Shown: piece by piece, positions 15,160-23,061 of the stretch
Numbering within the stretch: position 1 is the first letter of the stretch
Layout: every line of letters begins with the position of its first letter
The notes under the pieces: model-generated
Told to the model about the DNA's origin: nothing
Seen by the model: the letters and a program-made list of their open reading frames with translations, nothing else
The model's database searches: none
Made by a program: the position numbers and the translations under genes
Assembly: GCA_030018915.1 (NCBI GenBank)
Contig: JASEHE010000006.1
Location: 1 to 35,948, forward strand
Direction: 5' to 3'
From: Verrucomicrobiota bacterium
GTDB lineage: Bacteria; Verrucomicrobiota; Kiritimatiellia; UBA8416; SLMC01
Length of the DNA stretch: 35,948 nt

Positions 15160-18009
15160 TCAATCCTCCCGGAGCGGCCGGTACTGAAGGGCTCCGCGAT
15201 AGAACTTCCAATGCTGTGTACCCGTATTGAGAATGTCGAGACTAATATATCTGCCCGAGACCTGGCCGTCAAGCGGAGCAGGCACGTCGCCGTAGACGAT
15301 GCCGGTGTCCTCATTGAGATAGACGAGCGAAAGCGGGACCGCCGTCACCTTGTCAACATAGGCGGCGATCGTCATACTGACGCTGTCGCTAGCATCGCGC
15401 AAGGGCGAAAATTCGAGTTTGGCGCCGAGGAGCTCCTTGCGCCTGAGCCAATTTCCAGCGTCAAAGTCCTTCGTCCTAATTCGGCTCGTGAAAGCCGCTC
15501 CGGCGTCGTCGTAGCCCGCATAGAGCGAATAGGTCTGGCCGTTATCAGCTCCGTCGCCGATGATAAGACGCTGCGCTGGAGTGAAAGTGAGTGCCGACAT
15601 GGCTGGCATATTGTTCCAAAGCGCCCAGCGATCCCGATAATCGAGCACAAGAGCATGGCTATTGTCGGCTCCGGAGGCGGTTGAAGTCGTGTAAAACAGG
15701 TGGTACTTATGATCGACGATTGCCGAGGCGGTCTCTGGGCGCGAGGCGCCCTCGTTCCAGTTGAAGCTACAATCCTGTAGCGAGATTCCGGAAATCGCTT
15801 GTGTTGCCGATTGGAAATCGAAGAAAGCGCGATAGGCCACAAAAGTCGCCGTGCCGATCGAAATGACGGAATTGTTGACCTGGCTGTTCCAGGTGGCCGT
15901 CGTCCGCGTGACAGCATTACAGGTTGTGCCAGTGGCGACAAAGAGTGAAAGAGTCGCATTTGTTGGGATCGTGAGGCTACACTGGAAAAGGCCCCAGGAA
16001 GTGATCGGGGTTCCGGGATTGCGGCACTGGCTAATGAAGTAGCCGGTCGTCGCCGCCGATAGATTAACTACAGTGATCGAAGCGACTGAGATAGTCTCAG
16101 GTGGCCCGGGCCTGATCGAGTGTTTGAAATACTGTCGCTGCGGCGAAGTGATAGGGACACCTAACGACTGAGAAACCATCGTGGAATAGGTGCCGCCCGC
16201 CGTAGTCGCTGACTGCGTAAAGAAGGTCATTGAAGAAATCGAGCTACTCGTGACCGAGACACCATAGTCGCGCCAGGTCGGCGTCGAAAGGCCGGTGTTG
16301 TATTCCACGGACTGCTGTAGTTCATAGAATGTCGGAAAACGAAAAGAATCATGCTGTGTCTTGGAATCTCCAATCTCGACTTTGATATGCCGTCCGGGAA
16401 GATTACCTGTCTCCGTGACCGACGAGACCAAAATTCCGTCAAGGAATACGGCAGTAAAACCATTTGCGGCACGACTGACGCGAAGCGAGTGATAGTTTCC
16501 ATTTGTCAGCAAGGATACTTGAGTTGTCTTGCAGACGGGATTGAGTACGTCAACGGAGACACAAAACTCTACCCGCGAAGTGTCATTAATGTCCTGGCTG
16601 AGGTTTACCTGAATTGTTTGAAGTGTTGTAGTATCGAGCGAGACCTTTACGACGCTCCACAAAGTATTGAGCGTGGATGTTGACCGAACGATCCAAGACC
16701 ATGTTCCCGTTGATGCCACGGCAGAAGTAGCCGCTGAAGCGACGGAGACAAGAGGGGCGCTAGATCTCGAATTCACAAGTTCATTTGATACTATCGCAAC
16801 AGAGCCGGCCGATGCGGTCCATGTGACGTTGCCAGTCAGATCCCCGTCGTCGAAATTATCGAGATAGTTGGCAATCGCAACCGCAGTCGTATCGACATCG
16901 ACCATCTCCCAGGTGTCATTGTTGAGGCCGCCGGTCGTCACGGCCCAAGTTGTCGGCACGACGTTATTGACGGAGATCGTGGCACTCAGCGGAGCGCCCG
17001 GACCAGATACCGTGAGATTGCCGGCCTCGAAGTCAGCCTGCCGCGTGTCAGTCGCGCTCACCGAATTGCCGGCCGCGCCCACGATCGTCTGGAGGATATC
17101 GTAGATGGGTTCAGAGACCCGCCAGTCGATGGAAGTCCCGCGCAGGCGCTCGACTCCACGCCGTGAGAGCCAGACAAGAGAACCGTCATACTCCTGGACG
17201 GAAGTACTCTCAAGACAACCAACCTCGCGCGAGAGTTCGCGCACTTGGAAGTCGTTATTGTCGAAGCCGTAGAGGCCGAAGAGGCGATTGGACGTGCCGA
17301 TGATATAGGTGTCGCCGTAAGTGCCCATGAGACATGTGATCTTCTCGCCGTCATTGACGCCAGTGATCGGCTGGATGAATGGGCTCGTTGACTGAGAGGC
17401 GGTCGTCCAATCCGCCCCGTCGAGATAGCCAGAGGCATAAAGGCGGCTTTGATTGCTGGCGACATCAGCAACCAAGACGCGATTTCGGAAGTTGCCGATG
17501 AGCCCGCCCAGCGGACCCGCTGATACGCCCATCGTCGATGCCACGACACCGTCCCAGTAGAAAAGCCCATCGATTTTGTTAACGCACCACAATTTTCCTA
17601 GAACCTGCGTGCAGGCTGTCTTTTCTGTGGGCGAAATGGTCCCTGTCAGCGCCGTGAAATTGCCCGAGTTCGTCGCCCGCCAGACCTTATCTGAAGAAAT
17701 GGCGACGACGTAGTGTGTGCCGTCTGGTGCACTGAACTGGTAAAGCCTACGGATCGCGGTCGGGGTAGAAAGCGCTGTGCCGTTGAAGTTGGCATAGCCC
17801 GGCCGTCGTTGAATCCCCAAGTCCCTGTCGTAGGTGACATTGAGTGCCTCCTGCAAGCAGCCATCGGCGATCACATGCGAAGCATAGCGGGTGACAAGAC
17901 CACATTCGGATGGACCCAGAGGAATGCTGGCAGCTTCAGGTGGCGCTGGTATCTCGACGGCCCGAGCCGAGCTGGCTGCGAGCGCCAGGGCGAAGAGAAC
18001 TTGGAGCAT
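15160..18009 (-). CDS. Tail nozzle-like (tail tubular B-like) protein with signal peptide and inserted lectin-like domain
   Basis: A 949-aa protein whose ATG 18009 touches the TAG of the adaptor gene. Residues 1-17 (MLQVLFALALAASSARA) are a clear Sec signal peptide. An N-terminal propeller-like part (about 50-310) contains GIQRRPGYANF, the RRPG motif common near the start of phage nozzle proteins. The last 190 residues (SAIVDHKYHLFY, LVLDYRDRWALW, LIIGDGADNGQTY) match the C-terminal pattern of the same proteins. Between them, at about 380-560, a DNFDDGDLTGNVTW start and a YHSLRVSRAANGFTAVFLDG strand suggest a concanavalin/LamG-like domain. Twelve cysteines fall in sequential pairs (36/51, 133/142, 226/265, 483/493, 662/677, 697/747), as in disulfide-bonded exported proteins. 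A signal peptide on a nozzle is highly unusual. Confidence 0.8.
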   Translation of the reverse strand: MLQVLFALALAASSARAVEIPAPPEAASIPLGPSECGLVTRYASHVIADGCLQEALNVTYDRDLGIQRRPGYANFNGTALSTPTAIRRLYQFSAPDGTHYVVAISSDKVWRATNSGNFTALTGTISPTEKTACTQVLGKLWCVNKIDGLFYWDGVVASTMGVSAGPLGGLIGNFRNRVLVADVASNQSRLYASGYLDGADWTTASQSTSPFIQPITGVNDGEKITCLMGTYGDTYIIGTSNRLFGLYGFDNNDFQVRELSREVGCLESTSVQEYDGSLVWLSRRGVERLRGTSIDWRVSEPIYDILQTIVGAAGNSVSATDTRQADFEAGNLTVSGPGAPLSATISVNNVVPTTWAVTTGGLNNDTWEMVDVDTTAVAIANYLDNFDDGDLTGNVTWTASAGSVAIVSNELVNSRSSAPLVSVASAATSAVASTGTWSWIVRSTSTLNTLWSVVKVSLDTTTLQTIQVNLSQDINDTSRVEFCVSVDVLNPVCKTTQVSLLTNGNYHSLRVSRAANGFTAVFLDGILVSSVTETGNLPGRHIKVEIGDSKTQHDSFRFPTFYELQQSVEYNTGLSTPTWRDYGVSVTSSSISSMTFFTQSATTAGGTYSTMVSQSLGVPITSPQRQYFKHSIRPGPPETISVASITVVNLSAATTGYFISQCRNPGTPITSWGLFQCSLTIPTNATLSLFVATGTTCNAVTRTTATWNSQVNNSVISIGTATFVAYRAFFDFQSATQAISGISLQDCSFNWNEGASRPETASAIVDHKYHLFYTTSTASGADNSHALVLDYRDRWALWNNMPAMSALTFTPAQRLIIGDGADNGQTYSLYAGYDDAGAAFTSRIRTKDFDAGNWLRRKELLGAKLEFSPLRDASDSVSMTIAAYVDKVTAVPLSLVYLNEDTGIVYGDVPAPLDGQVSGRYISLDILNTGTQHWKFYRGALQYRPLRED

Positions 18010-18726
18010 CTAGGGGACCGTGCGGTTAAGCGGCATCCCAGGCGTCAGGCCCGGACGGTAGCTCGGCCGGTCGTTGATCTCCCTCCGAAAACGATCGAGA
18101 CCGTCCTTGAAGAGTCCGAGATAGAGGCCGGCGAGGTCCGCTCGGCCGTCGATAGCCGCCATGTGCCCAGCGGCGTAGTAGGCGAGGAAATGATGATGAG
18201 GATTAAATTCAGCCGTGCCGCCGAACGGCTCGTCGGTCGTCGCCTTCATGTTGGTCGTCTGAGCCCAATATTCGTATCGGACCGTTCCGGTCGATTGGCC
18301 CGTGTCGGGCCAGGGATAAAAAGCGATCTTGGTCCGGCTCGAAAAGTTGATGTAGTAGGATGTCGGCTGCCCCTTGGCTTCGATCCAGTTCCAGCCCACC
18401 TTGCCGGCGAGAGCCTCGGGAGTCGTCTCTCCAAGCTCGCGATATTTCCAGGTGACGCGAGCGATCTGAAGAAAGTCGGACGGTAGAGCATAATAAGTCG
18501 TCCCAGCCGAGGTTTCAAAGAGCGAACTCTTGCGGATAGCCTTAACGTCCAGATTGGCGACGCGCTGGGCCTCATTGAGCCAGCCGTCAATGGTGGCGGT
18601 CGAGAAGCGCAGGCGGTTGCCATTGTCTAGAGCGAGGGCACGCGACTCAGTGCGGAGGTCCGCGAGCGTGAGCGCGTCAGCCGCGCTCGGCAACCACAGA
18701 ACCAAGATGAGAAGAACGCCGTTCAT
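18010..18726 (-). CDS. Tail adaptor-like (tail tubular A-like) protein with signal peptide
   Basis: The start is ATG 18726 (238 aa), which overlaps the upstream TGA and has GGAG upstream; an ATG 69 nt earlier has no such support. Residues 1-19 (MNGVLLILVLWLPSAADAL) form a Sec signal peptide with a likely ADA cut. The mature part is typical of head-tail adaptor or tail tubular A proteins: LADLRTESRALALDNGN, ATIDGWLNEAQRVANLD, then YALPSDFLQIARVTW and a FNPHHHFLAYYAAGHMA helix near the end. It lies directly upstream of the nozzle-like gene, the standard adaptor-nozzle order. No cysteine was noticed. The export signal conflicts with the usual cytoplasmic assembly of this part. Confidence 0.78.
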   Translation of the reverse strand: MNGVLLILVLWLPSAADALTLADLRTESRALALDNGNRLRFSTATIDGWLNEAQRVANLDVKAIRKSSLFETSAGTTYYALPSDFLQIARVTWKYRELGETTPEALAGKVGWNWIEAKGQPTSYYINFSSRTKIAFYPWPDTGQSTGTVRYEYWAQTTNMKATTDEPFGGTAEFNPHHHFLAYYAAGHMAAIDGRADLAGLYLGLFKDGLDRFRREINDRPSYRPGLTPGMPLNRTVP

Positions 18727-19142
18727 CGCCGGTCTCCCACGCAGGGGTAATCGCGTTCGCACATCGCGGCCTCCCCTGGATTGCGGCGGTGGCAATCTTC
18801 ATGGAGTAGGCAACCCAGGAAGCTCCGGCCAATCGCGATGACCGGCTTGCGCCCGTACCACGCGGGACGGCCGGAGTAGCAGGCCCGCGGATAGTAGTTG
18901 ACCGGCCCGCCACTGTCCGTCTTTCCCTTGATCCAAACATGCGGGGACTGGACGCTCCGGCTGGCCCGCCTGCAATGTCGTCCCACCGCTGCGTCATCGC
19001 AGGCGATGACATGGAAGTCGGGATAGGTCGTTCGAGTGCAGTCCGCGCGGTGGAAGGCCGAGAACCCGCAGCCCAGGAGAGCGGCCAGAGTGATAATGGA
19101 AGCGATGAAGAACGCGACAATTCGCGCCATGCGCTCGTTCAC
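18723..19142 (-). CDS. Cysteine-rich putative lipoprotein with HExxH motif
   Basis: A 139-aa protein from ATG 19142, overlapping genes on both sides by ATGA. Residues 8-25 (IVAFFIASIITLAALLGC) make a lipoprotein signal with C25 as the likely lipidated cysteine (LLGC). The mature part has eight further cysteines and ends with FLGCLLHEDCHRRNPGEA, where H114-E-D-C-H118 is an HExxH zincin motif. A tiny exported metallopeptidase, or a non-enzymatic Zn/disulfide protein, is possible. It sits between fibre-like and adaptor genes, so it could be a virion or envelope component rather than a lysis gene. I recognise no exact family. Confidence 0.65.
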   Translation of the reverse strand: MNERMARIVAFFIASIITLAALLGCGFSAFHRADCTRTTYPDFHVIACDDAAVGRHCRRASRSVQSPHVWIKGKTDSGGPVNYYPRACYSGRPAWYGRKPVIAIGRSFLGCLLHEDCHRRNPGEAAMCERDYPCVGDRR

Positions 19143-19513
19143 GGGATGCGCTCCACGGTCTTCGCCCGCTCCGCGAGCCGCTTGAATTCGGCGAGCTGCT
19201 CCGGGGTCAAATTGATGACCTCGATCCGAGACGTAGGCCCCGTCTTCGCCAAGTTGATTTTCTCAACACGTAGGCAGGGCGAGGCGCACCCGGTCAAGGA
19301 TAGAAACAAGGCGAGCCAGACAGAGCAGGCGGACCGTATACCACCTGCATCCTTCACGGCGCACTTGTATCCGGTATTGCCTGCGGAATCAGCGTCGAAT
19401 GATTGCCACAGCAAGCCGTGCGCTCGGCATCGCCCTCGATTCCATTTGCGGCGTCGGGCATATGGGTAGGCTCCGGTCATAAGAAGAAGAACGGCAAGTA
19501 AAATTAGTTGCAC
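19139..19513 (-). CDS. Membrane/lipoprotein, 124 aa, with a possible internal lipoprotein start
   Basis: The longest reading starts at GTG 19513, overlapping the fibre gene's end by 10 bp, and stops in an ATGA overlap with the next gene. Residues 1-15 (MQLILLAVLLLMTGA) are a membrane or signal segment, followed by a basic stretch (RRRKWNRGRCR). A second hydrophobic stretch at about 65-76 ends in LSLTGC, a good lipobox. An in-frame GTG at 19357 (VKDAGGIRSAC) would make a free-standing lipoprotein of about 72 aa, ending in a charged helix (TPEQLAEFKRLAERAK). This resembles nested Rz/Rz1-type spanin coding, but in one frame. Which start is used cannot be decided here. Confidence 0.6.
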   Translation of the reverse strand: MQLILLAVLLLMTGAYPYARRRKWNRGRCRAHGLLWQSFDADSAGNTGYKCAVKDAGGIRSACSVWLALFLSLTGCASPCLRVEKINLAKTGPTSRIEVINLTPEQLAEFKRLAERAKTVERIP

Positions 19514-21393
19514 GTGTTCGCCACCGCCGCCGCGACTTGGTACCAGTCCGTCCCATCACTGCACACTCGCACCACATCACATGGCGTGAGTGCTACGTCA
19601 GCGCCTGCTGCCGTGTTGAAGTTGGCGTTCGTGTCGAGGGTGATCGTATCTACGGTGTCGATATTAGTCACGTCCATGCAGCATCCGCGATTCGCCGCTG
19701 CGGGGGCGGTGAATGTGTTTGTGGTGTCCGTGGTAACATTCCCGCCAGCGTTGATAGTTTTGATTCCGCCGCAGGCATCTGCCGTGATCGTGGCGCCCGC
19801 CGCGATAGTTTGTGCCGCGCCGTTGTAGACAATAAGGCTTCCTTGTACTAGGGTGTCTGAGGCGTTGCTCCCTACAACGATGGCGGGACTTGTGCCGTCA
19901 ACAGTCAACGTCCCACTGCTCATGTGAAGCTTAGTACCTGGGTTCCCCCCCGAAGTGCCGGCCCCGATACCAAGACTACCGCTGACTAGTGCCAGGTGAG
20001 TGGTAGCGCCTGAGTCATTACTGAATACCACGCTGGAATTAGCCTTTATTGACAAGCTATGAGCTTTGGTGCCCGGTTGGTGCGCTCCCGCTGCCGTGAC
20101 GTGTTCTAATTCTGTAGATACTGTAGTATCGCCATTGGTAAGGGCCAGGTTGGCATTGTTTCCGACCGCCCCCTTTAGTCGCAGATACGCGAAAGCCGAA
20201 GCTGTAGGTTGGATCGTAACGGAACCGCCCGTCACCGTCATTGTAGTTTCAACCCCCAATCCTCCGCTTGCGACATTTTTCCCACCAATATTGCTTACGG
20301 TTAATGAACTTCCGGCAATGGTGACTTGCGTTGAAATGGTCACGCCTAGTTGCGCCCGAATATCGAAGAGATTAGAACCGCCATCGTTCGTCGTAACGGT
20401 AAGGGTAGAACGATGAACTACGAGCCCTGATGTCCCGCCGATGGTAGCGTCTTTAAGTACGCAAGATGCCGTTCGGCAGAATAAATATGAGGAAGCGGGC
20501 GTGGCGTACCCAAATTCCAAATCAACGCCCAAATAACTATCTATCGTATCGGCATTCACTCCAAACACTTGCAAATGTCCGGCCCGACTGCCCGCTGCCC
20601 CGGTTCCAATACCGAGAGTATTGACTCCAACTCTTGAAATTCCGGCGTCTCTTGTTCCTGCACCATCGGCGCTAGTAGTGAAAGCGAGTCTATCAGACGT
20701 GCCCATGTTGAACGAATTGCCGTCAGAGTACATGCTGCGCCCAGTTGATCCCGCCGACAAGGCATTCGCTTCTGTGTCATACCACGAGATTCCAGCATAG
20801 TTCGTCAGATAGCGGGCCATGACGCCGTTACTGGGCGAGCTTCCGGCTCTAAGCGCGAGCGTTCCACCGGCTCCTCCGGTAACGCTCAGATTACCGCCCA
20901 CAGTCAACCTATCGGCCGCTCCGATCGTGGTGCCCACGGCGAGCGTTTGAACGCGGTGACTCGTGTCCATGAGCTTGTCGGTGTCCACAGAATCTAGGGC
21001 AAGCTTCGCCGTTTGGACGGCCGCGTTGAGGAGTTTGTTCGCCGTGACCGCGCCCGAAGCGAGTTTTTCTGTCCCGACGGCTCCAGTGTCGATCTTGTCG
21101 GAGTCCACAGCAAACGAATCGATCTTCGCTCGGGTCACGGCATTCCCGGCGATCTTTTCAGTACCCACAGCCCCGGTGGCGATCTTGTTCGACTCGACCG
21201 CGAAGCTGATGAGTTTGGCGCTGGTAATGGCGTCGGCTGCGACCTTTTCCGTGTTGACCGCGCCGGTGGCGATTTTGTCGGAATCTACGGAGAAATTGCC
21301 GACGCCACCAGACGCCAAGATCGCGCCGCCGAGGTTTGCGTATGCGGACTGCGGGCCAGCGGCCCACAGGAGAAGAATGAGCCACAAGCCCAT
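19504..21393 (-). CDS. Secreted tail-fibre/spike-like protein with SDK-type repeats (629 aa)
   Basis: The start is ATG 21393, with GGAGG 5-6 nt upstream; the longer reading from 21462 lacks this. Residues 1-19 (MGLWLILLLWAAGPQSAYA) are a Sec signal peptide. Residues about 30-135 hold ten or so imperfect 10- to 11-residue repeats of the form AVxTEKIAxxAVTxxKI, a pattern of trimeric fibre stalks. A long Thr/Ser/Gly-rich beta region follows (STLTVTTNDGG, TISTQVTIAGSSLTV). The C-terminal domain has most of the eight cysteines (GCCMDV, LTPCDVVRVCSDG, ANTCN), probably disulfide-bonded. The repeat region is shared with the 211-aa protein encoded upstream. Likely a receptor-binding or capsid-surface fibre. 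Confidence 0.72.
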   Translation of the reverse strand: MGLWLILLLWAAGPQSAYANLGGAILASGGVGNFSVDSDKIATGAVNTEKVAADAITSAKLISFAVESNKIATGAVGTEKIAGNAVTRAKIDSFAVDSDKIDTGAVGTEKLASGAVTANKLLNAAVQTAKLALDSVDTDKLMDTSHRVQTLAVGTTIGAADRLTVGGNLSVTGGAGGTLALRAGSSPSNGVMARYLTNYAGISWYDTEANALSAGSTGRSMYSDGNSFNMGTSDRLAFTTSADGAGTRDAGISRVGVNTLGIGTGAAGSRAGHLQVFGVNADTIDSYLGVDLEFGYATPASSYLFCRTASCVLKDATIGGTSGLVVHRSTLTVTTNDGGSNLFDIRAQLGVTISTQVTIAGSSLTVSNIGGKNVASGGLGVETTMTVTGGSVTIQPTASAFAYLRLKGAVGNNANLALTNGDTTVSTELEHVTAAGAHQPGTKAHSLSIKANSSVVFSNDSGATTHLALVSGSLGIGAGTSGGNPGTKLHMSSGTLTVDGTSPAIVVGSNASDTLVQGSLIVYNGAAQTIAAGATITADACGGIKTINAGGNVTTDTTNTFTAPAAANRGCCMDVTNIDTVDTITLDTNANFNTAAGADVALTPCDVVRVCSDGTDWYQVAAAVANTCN

Positions 21394-21404
21394 GAGTCCT
21401 CCGG

Positions 21405-21800
21405 TCAGTAGAGTTGCGTTAAGACGAGCCTCGCGCCGGCCGCGGCATCCGAAACGCACCATATCTGGAATGTCTGGTCTATTGCCAGCGTCCAGCCTAG
21501 TCTCGGCCCGATCCGGCGACCGTAGTTGATGTTTCCAGCCGTAGAACTTACGCTGGCCGTGAAGGCGCAGAAGGCGGTATTGGTCGAATCATCGTTGAAT
21601 ATTTCTAGAACGAATCGCTTGACGACACCGTCGAGACCGGAGAGGGCCCGCGTACTGACATCGAGTTGGACGGCCGTCGTGTTGACCAGGACGTTTCGGA
21701 CAGATCCCGTGCCCTTGGCGGTCTCATAGACATGGGTTTGCGCGCTCGCCAAAGACGGGACCATGTCGAGAACGGCGAGCAGCACTAACAACTTGACCAT
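21405..21800 (-). CDS. Exported beta-rich protein, 131 aa
   Basis: I place the start at ATG 21800 (MVKLLVLLAVLDMVPSLASA), 5 bp after the upstream stop, because it gives a clean signal peptide ending ASA before QTHVYETAK. A reading from 22166 in the same frame runs antiparallel to nothing useful and lacks support. The mature part is beta-rich (VRNVLVNTTAVQLDVSTRAL, FVLEIFNDDST) with exactly two cysteines (AFCAF and IWCVSD), suggesting one disulfide. There is no strong SD, so translation is probably coupled. Function unknown; a small virion-surface or fibre-tip protein is plausible from context. Confidence 0.68.
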   Translation of the reverse strand: MVKLLVLLAVLDMVPSLASAQTHVYETAKGTGSVRNVLVNTTAVQLDVSTRALSGLDGVVKRFVLEIFNDDSTNTAFCAFTASVSSTAGNINYGRRIGPRLGWTLAIDQTFQIWCVSDAAAGARLVLTQLY

Positions 21801-21804
21801 GCGA

Positions 21805-22440
21805 TTACTCGCAGTTTCCACAGCCATCGACATGAATGCTGGCTGAGTTCGAGCAGACGCCGAAGCCGCCAGTATTGCCGCCGCGGATGCAGATGATCTT
21901 TCCACTGTCAGGTCCCACTGAGCCCCACATGAGTTTAGAGGTCTGGATTGCGTCGCGGAGAATTTTCTGAGTGTTGACCGAACCAGATGCCAGCCTATCG
22001 GTTTCCACAGCACCCACGGCCAAGTGGCCTTTTTGTACGGCGAGAGTCTGAATCTTTTCCGAGTTAACAGCGTTTCCGGCCAATTTCTCCGAATCCACGG
22101 AGAGTACGGCAAGTTTAGCGGACTGGATCGCCAAATTGGCAATGTCAGCATTGGCCACCGATGCATCGGTCAGACCGCCAGCCGTGATGTGCAACGCCTT
22201 CCAAAGGAGCGATGACGTGCCCAGGTCGGCGTCATTGGTCGTCGTGGGAATGACTCCGCCGGTCGAGTCGATGCAGGCTTCCGCGCCGGACGGTCCAGCG
22301 CACCATATATCGCCGTTGTTGGCGGGCGAGGTAATCCTGGCGAAACTAATGTCCGAGACCGCGGCACCCCAAGTCAAGAGGCAAATCGCCAGGAGGAGGC
22401 AGATCCTCGTTTTCTGCGTCCGGCTCAAAATCCAGTTCAT
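21805..22440 (-). CDS. Exported fibre-like protein with the same SDK repeats, 211 aa
   Basis: ATG 22440 has a perfect AGGAGG 5 nt upstream. Residues 1-34 contain a basic start (SRTQKTR), a hydrophobic core (ICLLLAICLLTWGAAV) and a possible cut near SFA. The middle has several units of the SVDSEKLAGNAVNSEKIQTL type, close to those of the 629-aa protein downstream, so the two probably share ancestry or co-trimerise. The mature region has six cysteines, in DIWCAG, EACID, KIICIR, FGVCS and a CGNC end, consistent with disulfides or metal binding. It is the first of the run of exported proteins after the capsid genes. Confidence 0.72.
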   Translation of the reverse strand: MNWILSRTQKTRICLLLAICLLTWGAAVSDISFARITSPANNGDIWCAGPSGAEACIDSTGGVIPTTTNDADLGTSSLLWKALHITAGGLTDASVANADIANLAIQSAKLAVLSVDSEKLAGNAVNSEKIQTLAVQKGHLAVGAVETDRLASGSVNTQKILRDAIQTSKLMWGSVGPDSGKIICIRGGNTGGFGVCSNSASIHVDGCGNCE

Positions 22441-22449
22441 CCAGTCCTC

Positions 22450-23034
22450 CTAGTATCTCCTGATGCGGCCGCCGGTCCTGACGACTGGCCGGAAGCGCTC
22501 TAGGTTCGGTAGATCGGCGTTATCCGGGTCGAGCCGTCTGGCGAGTTCCTTGTAACGATGGGCCCGGCGTTGGAATTCGGAATTGCCGACTTCCATCGCA
22601 ATCGACTTCTCGCAAGCGCGCATGTACTCCTGCTGCAACTCGTGGTCGTCGCCCTTCGGGTAGCGGCCCATCTCGCGCGAGGTGAGCATGTGCTTACGGA
22701 AGAAGTCCTCATGTTCCCGCATCTCCTTGCAGGCGGATTGGCGTTTGGCGCCTATGAACTTGTGGGCCTGCGGGGACATCGCATCCAGGGCTCGCTGACG
22801 CCGCTTGATGCGAACCTCGATCGCCGAGGTGTCGATATCCTTGATGTGCCCGGGCGACAGATGCGCGTCCGAGTTGTCATCATCGGAGACTCGGATACGA
22901 CCATGAACGGCATTCAGATACCGAGTTTCGCCGGCGATCTCGCCACGCAGGCGCTTTTCTTCCTCTATCGTCAGAAGCGTGAGTGGACGCTTGCGCGGTC
23001 CACTCCGCGTGTTCGCCTTCGCGGTGAGTTTCAT
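22450..23034 (-). CDS. Hypothetical virion-region protein, 194 aa, charged and helical
   Basis: ATG 23034 to TAG 22452-22450, between the major capsid protein and the exported cluster. The product is rich in Arg, Glu and Lys and mostly helical (LLTIEEEKRLRGEIAGETRY; EVRIKRRQRALDAMSPQ; DFFRKHMLTSREMGRYPKGD) and has one cysteine near the middle and one near residue 140. No signal peptide is present, which marks the border of the export cluster. No family was recognised. The place just after the capsid gene is often used by head-completion or small packaging proteins. Confidence 0.7.
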   Translation of the reverse strand: MKLTAKANTRSGPRKRPLTLLTIEEEKRLRGEIAGETRYLNAVHGRIRVSDDDNSDAHLSPGHIKDIDTSAIEVRIKRRQRALDAMSPQAHKFIGAKRQSACKEMREHEDFFRKHMLTSREMGRYPKGDDHELQQEYMRACEKSIAMEVGNSEFQRRAHRYKELARRLDPDNADLPNLERFRPVVRTGGRIRRY

Positions 23035-23061
23035 GAGAGATACTCGGTGCCGTCTGTCGCC

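Noticed and set aside
15329-15356. TTGACA on the minus strand inside the nozzle-like gene
   Set aside because: No -10 box at 16 to 18 bp.
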